A program made the position numbers and the translations under genes. From Pezicula radicicola (lineage: Eukaryota > Ascomycota > Leotiomycetes > Helotiales > Dermateaceae), in NCBI GenBank assembly GCA_003008705.1, contig PDUO01000007.1, positions 216,123 to 280,122 of the forward strand: 64,000 nt of DNA. The letters are read 5' to 3'. Every line of letters starts with the position of its first letter. Within the stretch, counting starts at the first letter, position 1. The notes under the pieces are model-generated. The model made no database searches and was not told where the DNA came from. It worked only from the letters and a program-made list of their open reading frames with translations. This document shows, piece after piece, positions 32,923 through 45,049 of this stretch.

Positions 32923-35900
32923 ATGTCTCTCTTTTACTACTTTGCTGTCTTTCTCTCCCTGCTATCACTTGCACAATGCCTCATCTCGCAGCCACCGTTT
33001 GCCGATGATGCAAATCGCATCAAGAAGCTAGCCACTGGCTCGTTCGAGAAACGTGATGATGTACCTGCAGGCTATGTTGCTGCTCCTTAGTATGCCTCCC
33101 ATTGAAAATTCTCTACATTTTCTTCCCAAGTGAGGAGAGAATATACTGTGTATTGAGCAATACTAAAAACTGTTTTTAGTTATCCAACACCACCTGGCGG
33201 CTGGGTGTCAACCTGGAGTGCAGCCTATGCAAAGGCACAGATTGTAGTAGCCAACATGACACTTGCCGAGAAAGTGAACTTAACAACAGGAACTGGTGAA
33301 CTCATGGTACGCATTTTTCGAATCAATCAAAAATTCCCACTGACTCGGTTACGCAGGGACCTTGTGCAGGAAACTCTGGATCTGCTCCTCGCTTCGGGTA
33401 CGTACTACTTCAAGAGATAAACCCAGTACATCACAATCTCGGCTATCATATCTGACTGAATCCTAAAGAATACCAAATCTATGCCTTCACGACTCAGCAC
33501 TCGGAGTAGCTGCCACAGAAAACAGTACGTTTTCTGCAAGATCTATCTAAACCATGAAGTGAAAAGTCAAGCTTGCTGATTAATTTAGACACGGCTTTTC
33601 CTCCAGGCATAACAGTCGGAGCATCTTTCAACAAAGATTTGATGTATCAAAGAGGTGTCGCACTTGGAGCAGAAGCTAGAGGAAAGGGAGTCAACATACA
33701 GTTAGGACCTACTGTAGGACCCATAGGTCGCAAACCACGCGGTGGTCGAAATTGGGAGGGTTTTGGCGCAGATCCCGTTATGCAAGCGATTGGAGGAGCT
33801 CAGACAATTCAAGGAATGCAATCACAGGGCGTTATTGCTACCATCAAGCATCTGGTTGGAAACGAGGTACGTCTTGCATCTTTTAAAACTCTCTTCTCTT
33901 TTTCTACTATATCACAAGTTATATCCGAAATTGAACTTCCCCGGCTCCTGGTTCTCGGTTACGCGCTCGCTTCTATATTAAGCAGATGGATGTAATATAT
34001 CGCTTATTGACTTGGTGAATGAAAACAGCAAGAAGAATATCGTATGGATATAATTCCTCACGGCTTGATGAAGGCAATTAGTAGCAATATTGATGATAGA
34101 ACCCTCCATGAACTCTACTTATGGCCTTTTGCCGAGGGTATCAAAGCTGGTGTTGGAGCTGTGATGACTGCTTATAACGATGTAAGTTTTCCCCCTCAAC
34201 ATGACCAGACCTTGATTTAAGATGAATCAAAAAACGAGGTGCTAATATGTTTTACCTTTAATAGGTTAACGGTAGCGCTTGTAGTCAAAACAGTATGCTT
34301 ATCAATGGCATTTTGAAAGACGAATTGGGATTCCAAGGACTCGTCATGTCTGATTGGCTTTGTTCGTATTCCCCTCTCATAGCCCGGAACATAACTCGGC
34401 TGAATATCAGCTCTTCAATCTTTCCCTTTCCTTTTCAAGATGAGAAGTAAAACTAACACCAATCTCCTGTAGCCCAAATCGGAGGCGTCTCATCCGCTTT
34501 AGCTGGATTAGACATGGCAATGCCAGGAGATGGAGAAATCCCCTTCTTAGGACTAGCGTATTGGGCCTCCGAACTCTCCACAGCCGTACTGAACGGAACA
34601 GTTCCACTCACCCGTCTAAACGACATGGTAACCCGTATCGTAGCAACCTGGTACCAACTAGGCCAAGACCAAGACTACCCACTCCCCAATTTCTCCGCAA
34701 ACACAGATGATGCAACAGGTCTTTGCTACCCAGCTGCATTGAGTGGACCAACATGTGTCGTTAATGAATATGTGGATGTTCAGGATGATCATGCTGTTGT
34801 GGCGAGAGAAGTATCGAGGGAAGGAATCACCATGTTGAAGAACTCGAATGGGACATTACCGCTCAAGACGACAGCTAGTTTGAAAGTCTTCGGGAGTGAT
34901 GCTCAGAATAACCCGGATGGTATTAATGCTTGTAATCAACGCAGTTGCGATACCGGAGTTTTAGGAATGGGATGGGGGAGTGGTAAGTAACTCCCTCTTT
35001 ACTTTGCTATAAATTTCGAAGAAGGAAAATGGAAGGAAAAGGATGAAGAAAATCTAACATTTTGAAATAGGAACGGCAAACTACCCATACCTCGACGCAC
35101 CAATTGATGCAATTCTCAGAAAAGCACCTGATACAACCTACTACAGCAGTGACACATTCCCCTCAGTAACAGTAGAAACAGGAGATATAGCTATAGTCTT
35201 CATCAACAGCGACTCAGGCGAGAACCAATACACAGTCGAAGGCAACAACGGAGACCGCAACTCAGCCGGTCTCTATGCCTGGCACAGTGGAGATCAATTA
35301 GTCGAAGCAGCAGCAGCAAAGTATTCCACCGTAATCGTAGTCGTTCATACAGTTGGACCAATTCTAGTTGAGAACTGGGTCGATTTACCGTCTGTAAAGG
35401 CAGTTGTATTCGCACATTTACCGGGTCAAGAAGCAGGGGATTCATTAACAGATATCTTATTTGGAGATTACTCACCAAGTGGACATCTACCATATTCCAT
35501 CCCCTACGCCGAAGACGATTATCCATCTTCAGTAAGCCTCGTAGGCTTCGAATTCTTTCAAGTCCAAGACACCTTTTCCGAAGGTCTTTACATCGATTAC
35601 CGATACCTAAACAAGCAAAACACAACACCACGATACCCATTCGGACACGGACTCTCTTACACAACATTCTCACAAACAGCAACCCTCTCCTCAGTAAAAT
35701 CTCTAGCATCGCTCCCACCAGCCAGAGCAGCAAAAGGTTCAGCACCAGTATACAGTACAGCCATCCCACCAGCTGCAGAAGTAGCATACCCAAGCGGCTT
35801 CACTACAATCTGGAGATACCTATATCCTTATCTCTCATCACCAGAATCCATAACCGCAACAGATACCTTCGACTACCCAACCGGATACAGCACAACACCA

Positions 35901-36308
35901 CAACCGAATCCACCAGCTGGAGGGGCAGAAGGAGGAAACCCCGCACTCTGGGATATAATGTACACACTCAGCGTCACAGTAACAAACACAGGTACCGTCC
36001 CCGGAAAATCAACAGCAATGGTATTCGTACAATACCCGTCCGATTCAGCCTGGGATACACCAATAATCCAACTACGAGATTTCGCAAAGACAGATACATT
36101 GGCAGTTGGTGGAAAACAGACTTTGACTTTGGAGATTACTAGGAAAGATTTGAGTATTTGGGATGTTGTTAGTCAGAATTGGATTATTCCTGTTAGTAAG
36201 ACGGAACCGTTTTTGTTTTGGGTGGGTGAGAGTTCGGGCGGTTTGAAGCTTGCTTGTGAGAGTTTGAGTAGGACTTGTAGTGGTGGGAGGGCTTCACCTG
36301 TTGCGTGA
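32923..36308 (+). CDS. GH3 beta-glucosidase, secreted (888 aa)
   Basis: Nine exons: 32923-33089, 33180-33306, 33357-33397, 33469-33524, 33589-33866, 34029-34181, 34265-34361, 34473-34982, 35071-36308. Phases close exactly to 888 aa. A signal peptide ([19 protein letters not shown]) leads to the GH3 N-terminal barrel with [46 protein letters not shown] and the nucleophile motif GLVMSDW (Asp near residue 304). The GH3 C-terminal domain has the [10 protein letters not shown] and INSDSGEN motifs, and a C-terminal fibronectin-III-like domain runs from about residue 770. It should release glucose from cellobiose or other beta-glucosides outside the cell. Predicted length is normal for fungal GH3. 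Start at 32923 is the only ATG giving a signal peptide. The paralogue at 47865-51113 shares two intron positions. Confidence 0.93.
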
Positions 36309-36772
36309 GTCTTTTTGCTTTTTAATTAGTAGAGATTTAATAGTTAATTTTTATTGGATATCTGTGGAGTGGAATCTTTTGATATCGAGTTGGAAGAGTT
36401 AGGAACCTGAATATTTTCTGTGGCATTCAACACTCATAACTCTACAGTAAGTGACTAAAATGATAGTTACATAGGAGCTCGCCTAAACACACTGTTAAGT
36501 AACTTACTTGATTTGGGTAACCTAAATCCATTCTTATATGAACGCACTTCGCACTTAGCTAGTGCCTGTTTTAATTATATTCGACTCAATATTTATTTTC
36601 ACTCACAGTGAATCTTTTGAGCATAGAGCCTTTTGGCGACTACGCCGAAGCAATGTAATAAGATTACATTTTCATTTCGAATCTTGACGCAGTTGGTAAA
36701 TGCTACGACATGTGCTATGAGAAGGACTTCGCTATGTACTATGCCAACTCCCAACACCACACAAGTCACCAA
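36309..36772. other. intergenic region with minisatellite fragment
   Basis: Convergent 3' flanks of the GH3 and DUF3074 genes. A two-unit copy of the dispersed minisatellite lies at 36496-36525 (AAGTAACTTACTTGATTTGG). Nothing else is seen. Confidence 0.6.
36496..36525. repeat. dispersed minisatellite, site 3
   Basis: About two units of the AAGTGAGTTACTCAAATC family, in the reverse orientation, between two converging genes. Confidence 0.6.
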
Positions 36773-39016
36773 TTACGACGCAGCGAGATGCAAATGGTCT
36801 TGATCCTTTTCTCCACTGCTAGAGCTCAAGTTCGAAAGCGATTTAAAAGATGTGGTCCTCCCCGTACTCTTCAAGCTTGTTGCGCGTAGTCTCCCAGCCT
36901 TCCCAACCTCCTGCCTCACTTCTTTCAAAACCTGATCACCTTGCGCCCCTAACCTCCCAAGCTTAGCTGCCATGGCCGTATTTTCCGCCTGCAAATCTCC
37001 CACTAAGCCCCTGAGAATGTCCCTTTCTTTCCTGAGCACTGACAACTCTGCTCGTGCTTCTTCCAATTCTCTTGTTATACGAACTTTCTCGTCTTTCTCG
37101 ACAAGTTTCCGCTTTCGCTCCTCAGCCTTCTTCTCATCTTTCCGCTTTTTAGCTTGGAGCTTAGCCATTTCCTTTTCCTTCTTCGCTTCTAGCTTAGCAA
37201 CCTCATTTTTGTGTTTCTCCTCAGCCTTTTTCACGGCCTCTTCATCCTTCAGTGATTCATCAGTTTTCTTATTCTGTTCTCTCTCCCGAGCTTTGCTGAG
37301 CTTTTCGTCAAGCTTCCGTTTCTTGTCTTCGAGTTTCTGAAGTTCTTTGTCTTGTTGCGACGAAGCTCGAGACCGCGATAGTGATTCTAATTCTGTCTGA
37401 ATTGACTCTACATCATGTGAATCCGGCCCGTGAGAGAGAGCTGAGGTAAAAGTGTCAATTGAGGTACTGCTCGTTGTAGAGGAGACTGAATCGCGACGTG
37501 ATGATGCTAAAGTGTCGTTCCCTAACGAGAGATCTGGATCTCCAATTGGAAGATGTGTTGAGACTACGGCCGGCGCATGCGCTGCAATCAGTGATCCAGC
37601 TGTTCCCGCTGCACCAGCTACCATGTCATAGAGGCCACCGCCATTGGTTTCCGGGAACTCTGCTGCTTTTGGAGTGACTGTTGTTTCTGAAATTCCGTCA
37701 AGACCTGTTAAGTGACCATTTGTCTCATAATCATGTAGTTCCTTCTCAGCGCTGGCAAGCGATTCTTCATCTTGACTCTCTAAATCCTCAATATCTATTG
37801 CACAGGCCCAATTCAAGAACTTGCTCGCATCTGTCACAATCCCACTTGGAGTTCCTCGCTCAATCATAAATCGTGGCACGCTACCACCTGGGTCACTTCG
37901 AGTGATCATAATCCACTCAATTGGGTTCTGTTCGCATTCGTCATCTTCATGAGGATTGTCCATATTCTCTCCCTTCGCTTCACTTCCTCGGGACTCCGCA
38001 AACGAAATTGTCTTGCCTCTTGATCTGCCGCTGTCGCTTCGCGAAACGCCCGTTTCTGGAGCTTCGGCTGTCCTTCCTACATCATCTCCTGGGAATTGGT
38101 GGCTCTTAGTAGCATTTCGTAATATTGCCTCTCTTCCTAACGAACTACCTCCATTCAGGAGATTGGTAGTAGAGGCTGACTTCTTCCGCGGTTTCTTCAA
38201 GGGGATCTCCCTGATAAACTCAACAGATTCGTATTGACCTCGTATAAATCCATCCCTCGGAGGAGCATCAGGATGTATGCATGGTTTCGAAATCACCATA
38301 TAATGGCGCGGAACTTCCTCCTCGACGTGTGAATGGGGTGTGAGCGCTTGGTCGGAGGTTATTAAGAGGGTGACGAAATCGCGTGGTGTAGTCGGGCCTG
38401 GAAATTGCGCAGATAGATGATATACTGTAATTGATCAGCACATACCCTCGTCGGTAGATAAATCATACTAACCTTCCACCTTGCCTACGCCCTCCAAATT
38501 CTTATAACCGACCCTCCTCTCACCACCAATTCCCCGAATATTGCCTTCACCAGGCCCACCCTGAACCTTCATAGTCTCAGCGAACTCCCTCTCAAGTCCC
38601 TTCTTCCACTTGGTAAATCCCAAGCCTTCATGGACACTGCGCCTCGCAAACCAAGATCCCCTCCCATCTTTACTCCCAAGCTTATAAACACTCATACCCA
38701 ATGGATTCTCCTTCGGATTCATCTTCACAGGCTTCCATTCTGTCTGCAGGGCCTCTACATCTGGGGGCGGGGGTGTAGAGCGTGCGCTTGAAAGTGAGAT
38801 CTCGGAGGCATCGGAGGCTGTTGAAATTGCGTGTTCGCGGCCCTCTAAGGTTATGGAATCCGCGGAAGGCGCAGCAATAGGGACAGAGTCAGCAATGAGC
38901 TGCCCGTTACTGAAAGCTTCTGCGAGAAATAGTTTAAGCTCTTCCGGGGAGGAGACTGGTACATCAGAGTAGTCGGTCGGACCGAGGCTTTTTAAGGCTT
39001 CGTGAAGGGCAGCCAT
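36773..39016 (-). CDS. DUF3074 (START-like) domain protein with C-terminal coiled coil
   Basis: Exons 39016-38473 and 38424-36773 (49-bp intron) give 731 aa. Residues about 90-330 fit the fungal DUF3074 region: WKPVKMNPKENPLGMSVYKL, GSWFARRSVHEGLGFTKWKK, then across the intron VYHLSAQFPGPTTPRDFV, HYMVISKPCIHPDAPPRDGF and FIRGQYESVEFIREIPL. DUF3074 belongs to the START/Bet v1 superfamily, so lipid or hydrophobic ligand binding is plausible but not shown. The stretch from about residue 535 to 660 is a long Lys/Glu-rich coiled coil. No signal peptide or membrane span is seen. Start 39016 (MAALHEALKSLGPTDY) is preferred over the upstream in-frame codons, which read as leader. The upstream neighbour on the same strand is the Sip3-like sterol-transfer protein. 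Confidence 0.85.
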
Positions 39017-39838
39017 GTTGTTCTGTGGGATATTCTTCCAACGCTCTGCAATTGGAGAAGTAAAGCAGAAAGACGGCTGTCGCAAGATATAGAGAGAACA
39101 GCAGAGTGATTCTCAAACCCCTGCGCACAACTGCAAAGTAATCAATCCCACGGCTTCTGTCGTTTGTCGTATTGTAGTCGTACTCGGACTATGCAGGAAT
39201 TGAGGGCATGGCATTTGTAAAATGTGGATGTTAATGTTGGTACGAATGTAAAGGAGGCTTGTCTTATAAAATAGTTAGCGGTAGTTAGGCAAGACAGGAG
39301 ATCAAATGCGACATCAGACATTGTCAGCGCAAAAAAGGATGGAGGGCAAATAATAGGCTGTCTGAAAGCTGGTCGCTCCATACTTCGTACATATGCGTCG
39401 AAACCGGAGTGGCTTGTGCCCCTTGTCGCATTGATTGCCCGAGATGACGTAGTAGGTATCTTTTGTGACAAAGGGAACTTGGGACGAACCTGCTGAACCA
39501 ACTTTCTTACGCCAATATACGATGTGTTGCGGAGTGAGCCCTCGAGGGACAACCGGAGATAAACCTCCTTTGGAATGCAATTGTCTCTTATAGCGCATGA
39601 AGGCAGGCCGAACCAACATAACACCAGCAGCATTAATGAAGTCATTGCACAATACATGATTTTGGCACAAAGATATTTCGCCATTGAAAGTTCCCAAAAT
39701 ACTAATATTCATTCATGAGGTGTGTCAACCATCGTGCTAGTATATATGCAGTAATGTACAGCATAAAGTTGTGGTATACCCAATGCCAGGCGCCTCGCTC
39801 AAATAAAATGCTGTAATGCAGCCCGACAGTATTCATCA
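39017..39838. other. intergenic region with an unexplained open frame
   Basis: Separates the two lipid-related minus-strand genes. Two long overlapping minus-strand frames cover 39142-39712; see the entry for 39314-39712. No repeats are seen. Confidence 0.45.
39314..39712 (-). CDS. possible small protein, unrecognised
   Basis: A 132-codon frame from ATG 39712 reads MNISILGTFNGEISLCQNHV, and later KRQLHSKGGLSPVVPRGLTP. An overlapping 180-codon frame in another phase (39142-39684) starts MAKYLCAKIMYCAMTSLML and looks like a signal/anchor opening. Both cannot easily be coding, and I recognise neither. They may be a decayed gene or chance frames in the region upstream of the DUF3074 gene. Confidence 0.25.
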   Translation of the reverse strand: MNISILGTFNGEISLCQNHVLCNDFINAAGVMLVRPAFMRYKRQLHSKGGLSPVVPRGLTPQHIVYWRKKVGSAGSSQVPFVTKDTYYVISGNQCDKGHKPLRFRRICTKYGATSFQTAYYLPSILFCADNV

Positions 39839-42800
39839 TCAGCGCAAAGTCATATGCGATTTCCCGCTCAGCAGCCTCTCTTGCTCAATCTTACAGCTTC
39901 CACAATATTCCTCGTGCCATCGCCTGAGGCCCTCCATCCTGTTCTTTTGTTTTGCTTCCAAGACTTGCTGCTCATCAACTCCATGCCCTTTGCCTTTCTT
40001 GTTGGAGCCTCCACTCGTCTTATTATCTTTTAGTATCATCTGCACCTGCTTACATCTCATGTTCTCGTCCAGTAGCCAATTCTCCCACTCAGCCTGCACC
40101 ATCTCCCTCTCGATATTGTTAACAACTCGCATTGCAACAAGGAGATCATGACGATAGGAGCCAAGATGTTGACGGGTACGCCGGAGACGGCGGGCAGTTG
40201 ACTTGGTGGAAGTTTCAGAAAATGACGTTCCAGCTATCTGGTAGGGCGCATCCAGATCAGTAGTGTTTGCTATGCTTTGAAATTGTTCGTAACTATGTAA
40301 TATTAGCATCCTAATCGCATTGCACTTTTTGGGAACACATACCATCTACTTTCATTTAGGCCCACGATCTCCGGACCCGTGATGATAACATCAAGATCTT
40401 TCAGATACACCGCCTTGCTCATCATCATGTTTGGCCCAACACCGATTCTGCTCATAAATTTCGCCGCATTTCGCTCAGCCCACCACTCAGAGGTATCTCG
40501 AGAGGTGAAAACTGCGTTTGTCATGACGCTGATGGCTAGTATGATGAGAATGATAACGTTGGCGTTGCACACTTTCCATAGTGTCCGGAAAACAGCGAAT
40601 ATCCACATCATGACAGAAGTCACCGCACTCTCTCCAAACGATGCGACCGTTTCGACGATCATATTCGTAAGAGTACGTTGCTTGATCTGCGGTCGCTTCG
40701 AGGAGCCAGAATCGGTAGCAGAAAACAGAGAGACAGATGTCTGCTGCCCAACGTAGCCGAAGATATGGATAGCTTTCTTAGTTCTGCTCTGTGGCCCTAA
40801 TTTGCGGACTTGATCTGCAACAACATCGGCAAGGTCAAGTGCGTCGAGGGCCGAATCGTCAAGAGCTTGTTTCTCAACGAGACCCTTGGAGAACTTTGGT
40901 TCTTTAGACCAATCGACCTTGGTATAAATCGCCAACTTGCACTTGCCCTTCGCAACGTGGGTGATCACGATCTTTGAGACAAGCATAAAATCCTTGTGAT
41001 GAGGGAGATGCCAAGGAGTCTTCATGTCTGTCACAACGTAGCAGACATGGTCATTCATGACATCGATTATCTGGTAATCAACCACGTTTGCTTGACGGCT
41101 TCGGCTGAAAATATCCAAATAATCAATCTGGAACTGAAAGTCGCGGCGCATGTGATTTTCCTCAAGCTGAACCCAGGGGCCTTGAGCGATACGTTGTGCT
41201 CGACGTTCGTGGTATAGTAGCTGAAAGACTGCGCTCTTGTCGCCGAACATAACATGGAAGAGGGCCTTTGGACTGATTTCAAACTGCCTTTCAACCGCCT
41301 TTCGGGTCATTCCAGGTGGCTCGTACGTTATTGGTCGCGATGGCAGTTGGAACTTGGTCGCTTCCTTACTCGATTTCCCCAGCTGCATCCCTCGCTCCAC
41401 ATGAATTAAAGACTTTAGATCTTTCCGGGTACGCCCAGAGAGTGTACCGTCATCAATGGGGGTATTCATAGAAACATCCTCCCAACTCTCCAGGCTGGGG
41501 CTTCTGCTAGGCTCCTCATTTTCCATCTTGATCAATGCTGCCATAGTTTCTTCCAGGTCCATTGATTCGCCTGACTGGCAAATATCTATCAAGTAATTCA
41601 ATCTTGACTGCAGTAATCGAAGTGGCTCCAAAAAGGTCTTGATTGTGATTCTGGTATAACCCGCCTTGTAGCTGCCCTCTCTGAGATGGAGGAAAATGAA
41701 ATCACAGTCCTTGCCGGGTGCAGCAGTAACTTCTGTAATATTGTCCATAGAAACCTCAGAGATGAGGACAAGACCGAGGTGGTGACTGTAAAAGTAAATA
41801 TCGTTATTTGTAGCATAAACACGTCCAGGGAATTCTTGCTGCTCATTCGGATTCCATGTGGCTCTAAAAACAAGCAGAAGTTTATCTTCTCGAGGCACGT
41901 TGGGAAATAGCATTCTAAATTGTGCATCTTGCGTCTTTAGTTCCAATGGATAATTGTCGGGAAAGACTGCTGCCTTTGGCGGACCCTGCTGCTGGCGTGC
42001 AACGCTTTCGAGATCAGTTGTACTCAAGGTTTTACGATGGCCCGGAAGAGGGCTTGGTAACGAAGCCTGAGAAGCTACAAGATCAGTCGAGGTACTAGTG
42101 GCCAATTTTGACGATTCTGGAAACCTCATATCTAGCTTGATATTTTCGTCGTTTCCGATTGTGGGTGAAGGCTGCAGAGGCTTTATAAGAGGACTGCTGG
42201 GAACAGATCGGTTGCCTGCGTTCAAAGAAGTTGTTCTGATCTCTCCTCTCTCAAGACGGTTTATGTAACCCCAATTACTACTACCCCATACGTTGGCCAT
42301 CATTCCACTGGGCATACCACCTGTAGCATCGCTTCTTCCCACACCAATACCACGGTCCCCACTGACAATTACAGCGGTTTTGCTCAAGTTTGTAGGGGCT
42401 GGAGTATTTACCAGAGTTGATGGAGCTAATGTACCAGTGTGTGTCTCCTTTGTGAGATCTCTTTCCGGTAGTTTTGGTTTTGGAACGCCCGGGCCAACTT
42501 GTGCTATGGCACCTGTGGAGTAGACAGGCAAGATGTTGTGGCTGGCAGATATGAGACTTGCAATGCCTCCAGCTGCAGGTGCTGGTTTAGATGGCTCTTC
42601 GTTGGTCGGAAGTAGTGTAGTTCTCCGATGTAGATCAAGCTTCGACATAATCCTCGCCGCGTGATCTCTACTGCTCTCGCCCTCTTCTCTTGTAGTGACA
42701 GAACGACGAGGAGGGAGGTTGCTAACATCGAAACTGCTTCTTGTAGCCAAATTCCCCACGTCAGAATTAGGCACTGGCAACGTTCCAGCCCTTTCAACTC

Positions 42801-44292
42801 CGGGGTCCTCACTCCCGTGTGCAGTATGCCCTTCTATTGATTTAGCAGCAAATTCGGGAACTGATGGCTGGGTGATGGCAAAAGCAGGATCCACGCCTCC
42901 AGGATGCGAAAGGCTGTCATCGGCACTGCTCTCTAGAGCCTTGTTTTTAGCAGCCTCAAAGGCTCCAAGCCATTCCATAAGTTGACCTTGAGTTTCAGAT
43001 TGCAGAAGTATGGTCTGGTTCTTGGTCTTCACCTCGAAGCAGAATCGACGCTCTTCTCCCACGGCTGGTTTTACATTACATAAAAGCACTCCAATCTTCT
43101 CGCTCTCTTCGACTCCACCAGATTGTGCTCCTTGAACCAGCCAGCCAAATATGCCGTTCTTAACAAAGAACCAACGGCGTACCCAGAACGTTCTAGCAGG
43201 TTTTCCGGTCATAGTCCGTAGGAAAAGCCAACCTTGTTTCTCTGCTTGCTCTCCTTTTCCTTGAGATGTAACATTTATCGTAGATGGGCCTTTGGATTTA
43301 AGGAACGCCACCGTCGACAGGTTGTAATCCTCTAGCTCTCGAGATGGCTTCGAGGCATTGGCAGCTGTATCCGCAATTTCTCGTCTGGCAACCTGCAATT
43401 CATTTCTGAATACCCTCTCACCAGCCTCCATTTCCTTACTCCATCCACGGATTCGGTCCATCTCTTGTCCCCACTTCATGAAATTGGCAGCACCCACCTC
43501 ACGCGACCGCTTCATTTCGCGCCATTGTTCCGAGGACACCTTCACCAGAAGCTTATCCATTGTGTATCGAAGTTGAGGTGCTAGAAGGCAGAAGTCTAAG
43601 GAGGCCTTGATGTATGCTTTCCGCGATTCGTGGACTTGAAATGCATCCTCTCGGAGGGACGAGGGCTCTTTCGTCTTCGATTGGCTTACGTATCTTGCCA
43701 ATGTGTTATCGAAGGTCTTTTGTGACTGCTCAAGATATCTTCGGGCGTCCTTGAAGTTCCGTAGTCTGGTAGATATTAACTCATAGTCCTGCAGAAATAG
43801 CGGGGGTCCAGGTGGCAATATTCACTTACTCTCCAGCCATAAAAGCCTTAATGGGCTCAACAACATTAGAATCCATCTTCTTCATCCCGAAGATGACCTG
43901 ACTCCACCACTCTCTACTTCCCTCCCCAAACCTCTTCATAGCCAGTAATGTATAATCATGGTCGAGAACGGCCTCAGAAATATTCGAAGGCGGGACAGAT
44001 CTCGCTAGGAAAGTGTTGAAAGTCTCCTCAAGTGACGAAACATCGTGGACGAGCCTTGATATCGACTTAACATATGCGTCCAGCCATCTCTCGATGATCT
44101 CGACCTGGTCTGAGAAGTGCACAGCCGTTGCGCGAAAGGTGGGAGAATCGAGAGCTGCCTAGAGGAAGAAGAATTAGTCGTCTGCAAGGAGACTACACTG
44201 ACTTCTTAACATACCTCCTTCAAGCCACATGCAATCAGAGCCAGAGGTCTCTTTGCCTGAAGGAGAGCAGACTGAACCGAGGCCTCAGCCAT
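39839..44292 (-). CDS. Sip3/Lam-type sterol transfer protein (BAR-PH-GRAM-VASt-TM)
   Basis: Four exons, 44292-44215, 44158-43830, 43765-40343 and 40292-39839, join to 1427 aa. Order: an N-terminal BAR-like helical region (to about residue 270; AFMAGELRNFKDARRYLEQS across intron 2), a PH domain at about 310-413 (QGWLFLRTMTGKPARTFWVR, WFFVKNGIFGWL), a disordered Ser/Pro stretch, a GRAM domain at about 745-830 (FRMLFPNVPREDKLL, FPGRVYATNNDIYFYSHHLG), a VASt domain at about 960-1100 (ISPKALFHVMFGD, DFQFQIDYLDIFSRSRQANV, TPWHLPHHKDFMLVS) and a hydrophobic membrane anchor at about 1185-1222 (NANVIILIILAISVMTNAVF). Yeast Lam1/Ysp1 and Lam3/Sip3 have this layout and sit at ER-plasma membrane contacts; VASt domains carry sterols. 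The acceptor at 43766 is chosen because it alone keeps frame. The C-terminal exon is Lys/Gln-rich. Confidence 0.93.
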
Positions 44293-45049
44293 CGTGAAGA
44301 CGGTCTACGAACTAGGAAGTAGGGGCAAATCTATGAATGAAAGGTCATGATTAATTGGGTCGTGTTCGATCGTAAGGGGATGTTGGGAATGGCAACGAAG
44401 TTATGTTGTTGTACAAGTACCTTAGGTATTACATGCGCCAGGTTGACATGAGCGCTAGAGAAACGTCAACAAGTTCATGCATCAAGCGGGAACCAGTACC
44501 AGCAGGCTTGTTTAAATTTAAACCTTCAGACGATAAGGACCTTGCCAGATATCAGAATGCTACATATAATTCAAATTTTGACGTACGATACTACGGAAGT
44601 TCTAGCAGAATTCTACTATGGCTACAGTCTCTATTCTCAGGAAATAATTTACGACAATACGAGCTTCAAAGGTGTATTTGCTCTCGTGCTTAGCGGGTAG
44701 GTTGTTTGCATATCGGATGGTGTACTCAGTAAGGCGGTAAGCTTAATTTAGAGTGAAATCTACCTTCGTACAGCGCATTCATCTCTACGAGGGGAATGCT
44801 TGCCAAGTTTCAGCCCAATATCAATGGAATGGAACGCACGTGAGGAATAAATACATCACTTTTCGAAGTTCGGATGCTCGAAGCAGAGAGAACAACTTGT
44901 TCATCGTTTATTCATTCAGTGATATACGAGTAGGAATTGCATCTCGCAAGCCCCAGAGCTACATGCATTCAATTGTCGTTTTTCTCACTCACTCCACCTA
45001 ACCCAACTCCCCAGCCCCCGCACGGGATCCTTCAGACATTAGACCGCTG
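44293..45049. other. intergenic region
   Basis: The left part is the presumed promoter of the Sip3-like gene. The plus-strand frames here (44403-44693, 44753-45001) are under 100 codons with no recognisable domain. I see no repeats. Confidence 0.5.

Noticed and set aside
35203..35793. 196-codon minus-strand frame rich in Leu/Arg
   Set aside because: Antisense of the GH3 last exon; composition is the complement of a Gly/Thr/Ser/Pro-rich coding strand.
36972..37340. 122-codon plus-strand Ser/Phe-rich frame
   Set aside because: Antisense of the Lys/Glu-rich coiled coil of the DUF3074 protein.
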